Assembly (NCBI RefSeq): GCF_001279775.1
Contig: NZ_LGDG01000282.1
Span: 1-34,702, forward strand
Reading direction: 5' to 3'
DNA length: 34,702 bases
Source: Streptomyces sp. MMG1533
Lineage (GTDB): Bacteria; Actinomycetota; Actinomycetes; Streptomycetales; Streptomycetaceae
The translations under genes were made by a program, and so were the position numbers. Shown here piece after piece: positions 33,055-34,702 of this stretch; position 1 is the first letter of the stretch; each line of letters opens with the position of its first letter. Under the pieces are notes generated by a model. It was given only the letters and a program-made list of their open reading frames with translations. It made no database searches and was not told where the DNA came from.

Positions 33055-34095
33055 TCACCGCGCCACGGACACACCCGTCACGGTCTCCGAAACACCCTCG
33101 CCCGCCGGCAACAGTCCGATCGCCCGATAAGCGGCATCAACCGTCGGCCGCGCCATGGCCCGAGCCCTCTCCGCTCCATCCCGCAGCACCCCCTCCACAT
33201 AGCCAGGATCCGTGCACAACTCCTTGTGCCTCTCCTGCACGGGCCTGAGAACCTCGACCACCGCCTCCGCGGTGTCCTTCTTCAAGGCGCCGTACGACTC
33301 ATATACACCGCTCAGGTCCGATGGGTTCCCACCGGTGCAGGCCGCGAGGATCTCCAGCAGATTGGCCACCCCCGGCCGAGCCTCCCGGTCGTACACGACC
33401 TCCCGCCCACTGTCGGTCACGGCCCGCAGCACCTTCTTCCGCACGGCGTCCGGTTCGTCCAGCAGATAGACGATCCCGGGCCCGAAGTCGTCGCTCTTGC
33501 CCATCTTCGACATCGGCTCCTGCAGATTCATCACCCGAGCCGCCACCGCCGGATGCGTCGTCCGAGGTACCACGAAGGTGTGCCCGTAACGCTGGTTGAA
33601 CCGCACCGCCAGGTCCCGCGTCAGCTCCACATGCTGAGTCTGATCGTCCCCGACCGGCACCTCGTCGGCCCCGTACGCCAGGATGTCCGCCGCCATCAGC
33701 ACGGGGTAGGTCAGCAGAGACAGCCGCACACTCCCGCCCCGCTCCTGCTCGCGCCCGGCCTTCTCCCTGTACTGGATCATCCGCCGCATCTCACCGTCGG
33801 TGGCCAGGCACTCCAGCAGATACGACAGCCGCGCGTGCTCGTCCACATGACTCTGTACGAACACGGTGCACAGCTCCGGATCCAGCCCCGTAGCCAGCAG
33901 CAACGTCGCCGCCTGCCGACTCAGCCGACGCACCCGCGCCGGATCGTGGTCCACGGTCAGCGCGTGCAGGTCGACGACGCAGAACAGTGCGTCGGCCCGG
34001 TGCTGATCGACGGCGGCCCACCGCCGCATGGCACCCAGGTAGTTCCCGAGCGTCAGATGTCCGGTCGGCTTGACCCCGCTGAAGACTCGCGTCAT
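33055..34095 (-). CDS. trpS: Tryptophanyl-tRNA synthetase, auxiliary attenuator-controlled type
   Basis: The product is 346 residues. The class I motifs are visible: PTGHLTLGNYLG (HIGH-like, 10-21), ADILAYGADEVPVGDDQTQH, and MSKMGKS (KMSKS-like, 195-201). ATG 34095 has AGGAGGT upstream. Known role: charges tRNA-Trp. It is preceded by a Trp-codon leader peptide and attenuator, matching the arrangement described for the second, indolmycin-resistant TrpRS of S. coelicolor (SCO3334). Whether this protein is indolmycin-resistant, and whether another trpS exists in the genome, cannot be seen here. Expression is predicted to rise when charged tRNA-Trp is scarce or the main enzyme is inhibited. Confidence 0.95.
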   Translation of the reverse strand: MTRVFSGVKPTGHLTLGNYLGAMRRWAAVDQHRADALFCVVDLHALTVDHDPARVRRLSRQAATLLLATGLDPELCTVFVQSHVDEHARLSYLLECLATDGEMRRMIQYREKAGREQERGGSVRLSLLTYPVLMAADILAYGADEVPVGDDQTQHVELTRDLAVRFNQRYGHTFVVPRTTHPAVAARVMNLQEPMSKMGKSDDFGPGIVYLLDEPDAVRKKVLRAVTDSGREVVYDREARPGVANLLEILAACTGGNPSDLSGVYESYGALKKDTAEAVVEVLRPVQERHKELCTDPGYVEGVLRDGAERARAMARPTVDAAYRAIGLLPAGEGVSETVTGVSVAR

Positions 34096-34158
34096 CTCTC
34101 TCCACCTCCTGGTCGTGACCGCCGTCCCGGCCGGCCGACCCTCAGGAGCTCTGGAGGG

Positions 34159-34218
34159 AGAAACAAGAACGGCCGCCGAGGCGGCGGCCGTTGAGTGCAT
34201 ACGTGAGCACGGCCGCCG
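34159..34218 (-). promoter_or_regulatory. Three-segment ribosome-mediated attenuator of trpS
   Basis: On the minus strand, segment 1 (34218-34209) directly follows the leader stop codon. Segment 2 (34192-34182) is complementary to segment 1 over 10 bases, and to segment 3 (34178-34168) over 11 bases. The 2:3 hairpin has a 3-base loop and is followed by CTTGTTTCT, an intrinsic terminator. A ribosome stalled at the Trp codons leaves segment 1 free to pair with 2, preventing the terminator. A ribosome at the stop codon covers segment 1, so 2:3 forms. The pairings are exact in sequence; the mechanism is inferred and known from S. coelicolor trpS. Confidence 0.9.
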
Positions 34219-34260
34219 TCAGGCGGCCCACCACAGTTGGGTGCACGTACGCGTGGTCAT
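34219..34260 (-). CDS. trpS leader peptide with tandem Trp codons
   Basis: The 13-codon frame reads MTTRTCTQLWWAA and ends TGA at 34219-34221. The two adjacent Trp codons (34233-34228) lie 6 bases before the stop, and the stop abuts attenuator segment 1. A TAGTCT hexamer (34268-34273, minus) lies 7 bases upstream of the ATG, so the leader is probably translated from a leaderless message. No good ribosome site exists at normal distance. Confidence 0.88.
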   Translation of the reverse strand: MTTRTCTQLWWAA

Positions 34261-34267
34261 GCCGCCC

Positions 34268-34273
34268 AGACTA
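34268..34273 (-). promoter_or_regulatory. Candidate -10 of the trpS leader transcript
   Basis: TAGTCT on the minus strand fits the TANNNT consensus and sits 7 bases before the leader ATG. The matching -35 region (about 34291-34297) is a weak GTCCTG-like sequence. Confidence 0.5.
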
Positions 34274-34301
34274 CGCCTCCAGGGCGCCGCCAGGACCGGA
34301 G

Positions 34302-34330
34302 TTGACACGCCCCGACCCGCTACGTAGTGT
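34302..34330 (+). promoter_or_regulatory. Strong vegetative-type promoter, probable first rrn promoter
   Basis: TTGACA (34302-34307) and TAGTGT (34325-34330) are spaced exactly 17 bases apart, near consensus for the principal sigma factor. No protein gene follows on this strand before the window edge. Confidence 0.75.
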
Positions 34331-34702
34331 TCTCCGAGTTGTTCGACGTGAGCGCCGACTCCGGTCGGTCCCCGGACAGCCATTCCGCAAGAACCAGCCA
34401 ACACTCGACGACAGTGTTCTGCCGTCGCGCCATTGGCATGCGTATTTGCGAAATGAGGAATCCGCGTTCGAAAGGACGCAGCCCCCGATTAGCGTCGGGA
34501 GCAGGGAATCCGCTAAAGTCTCACTCGTCGGAACGGCTCAACGGCCGCGAAGACAAACCCCTCTGACTGGGAATCGGGTCCGAAAGGATCTGGTAGAGTC
34601 GGAAGCGCCGGAAAGGGAAACGCGAGAGCGGGAACCTGGAAAGCACCGAGGAAATCAGATCGGAAAAGGTCTGATAGAGTCGGAAACGCAAGACCGAAGG
34701 GA
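34331..34702 (+). promoter_or_regulatory. Upstream leader and tandem promoter region of an rRNA operon (16S gene beyond window)
   Basis: No gene is found in this 372-base stretch. It is less GC-rich than the rest and rich in GGAA and GAAA tracts. Two near-repeats contain TAGAGTCGGAA (34594-34604 and 34675-34685), each with a -10-like TAGAGT; a further TAAAGT lies at 34514-34519 with a TTAGCG about 19 bases upstream. The final GTCTGATAGAGTCGGAAACG run matches Streptomyces rrn leader sequence as I recall it. An inverted repeat AACACT/AGTGTT lies at 34400-34418. Confidence 0.75.

Noticed and set aside
34327..34566. Small ORF of 79 codons in the rrn upstream region
   Set aside because: No coding bias, no ribosome site and no recognisable motif; it lies within a region that fits the rrn promoter and leader.

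Overview
The window looks like a chromosomal core segment of a Streptomyces species. GC is very high and GTG/TTG starts are frequent. Several genes have a -10-like hexamer 6-8 bases before the start codon, as expected for leaderless transcripts. The gene content is also typical of the genus: a sigE-cseA-cseB-cseC operon, radA-disA, an auxiliary-type trpS, and rRNA operon promoters at the right edge. I see no insertion sequence, prophage, CRISPR array or tRNA gene. Family assignments come from reading motifs, not from database searches.

Layout. Bases 1-2150 hold the 3' end of clpC, a secreted HAD-type phosphatase (minus) and a secreted M23 peptidase (plus), with a 461-base divergent gap between the last two. 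Bases 2165-5531 hold a TetR repressor divergent from a 14-TM drug exporter, over a large inverted repeat, then an AraC-type regulator and a VOC protein. Bases 5557-8945 (minus) are the sigE-cseABC cell-envelope stress operon. MutY (minus) follows, divergent from a two-component pair whose kinase carries an unusual C-terminal membrane-anchored domain. Next come a PAP2 phosphatase, a membrane-anchored secreted protein of unknown function, and the radA-disA pair (DNA repair and c-di-AMP synthesis).

Bases 17020-24179 hold a sigma-like/zinc-finger/TM/BACON fusion protein, a cysteine-rich protein of unknown function, a Ppx/GppA phosphatase, a sugar-phosphate isomerase-like protein translationally coupled to a TetR regulator, and ilvD followed by five 20-bp tandem repeats. 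Bases 24312-30177 hold a Ser/Thr kinase with a predicted extracytoplasmic beta-propeller (minus), two tandem SH3b-domain paralogues (one with a signal peptide, one without), a small membrane protein, a methyltransferase, and a SulP transporter (minus). Bases 30472-33015 hold an ABC-2 exporter pair and proC.

The right end carries trpS on the minus strand. It is preceded by a 13-residue leader peptide with tandem Trp codons and three mutually exclusive RNA segments, a complete ribosome-mediated attenuator. About 30 bp beyond its predicted promoter, on the plus strand, a near-consensus promoter starts a leader with repeated -10-like elements that matches the upstream part of a Streptomyces rrn operon; the 16S gene would lie beyond the window.

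Themes: envelope stress and wall remodelling (sigE-cseABC, M23, PAP2, kinase/SH3b), drug efflux with a dedicated repressor, nucleotide second messenger and repair, amino-acid biosynthesis (ilvD, proC), and tryptophan charging placed back-to-back with rRNA synthesis.
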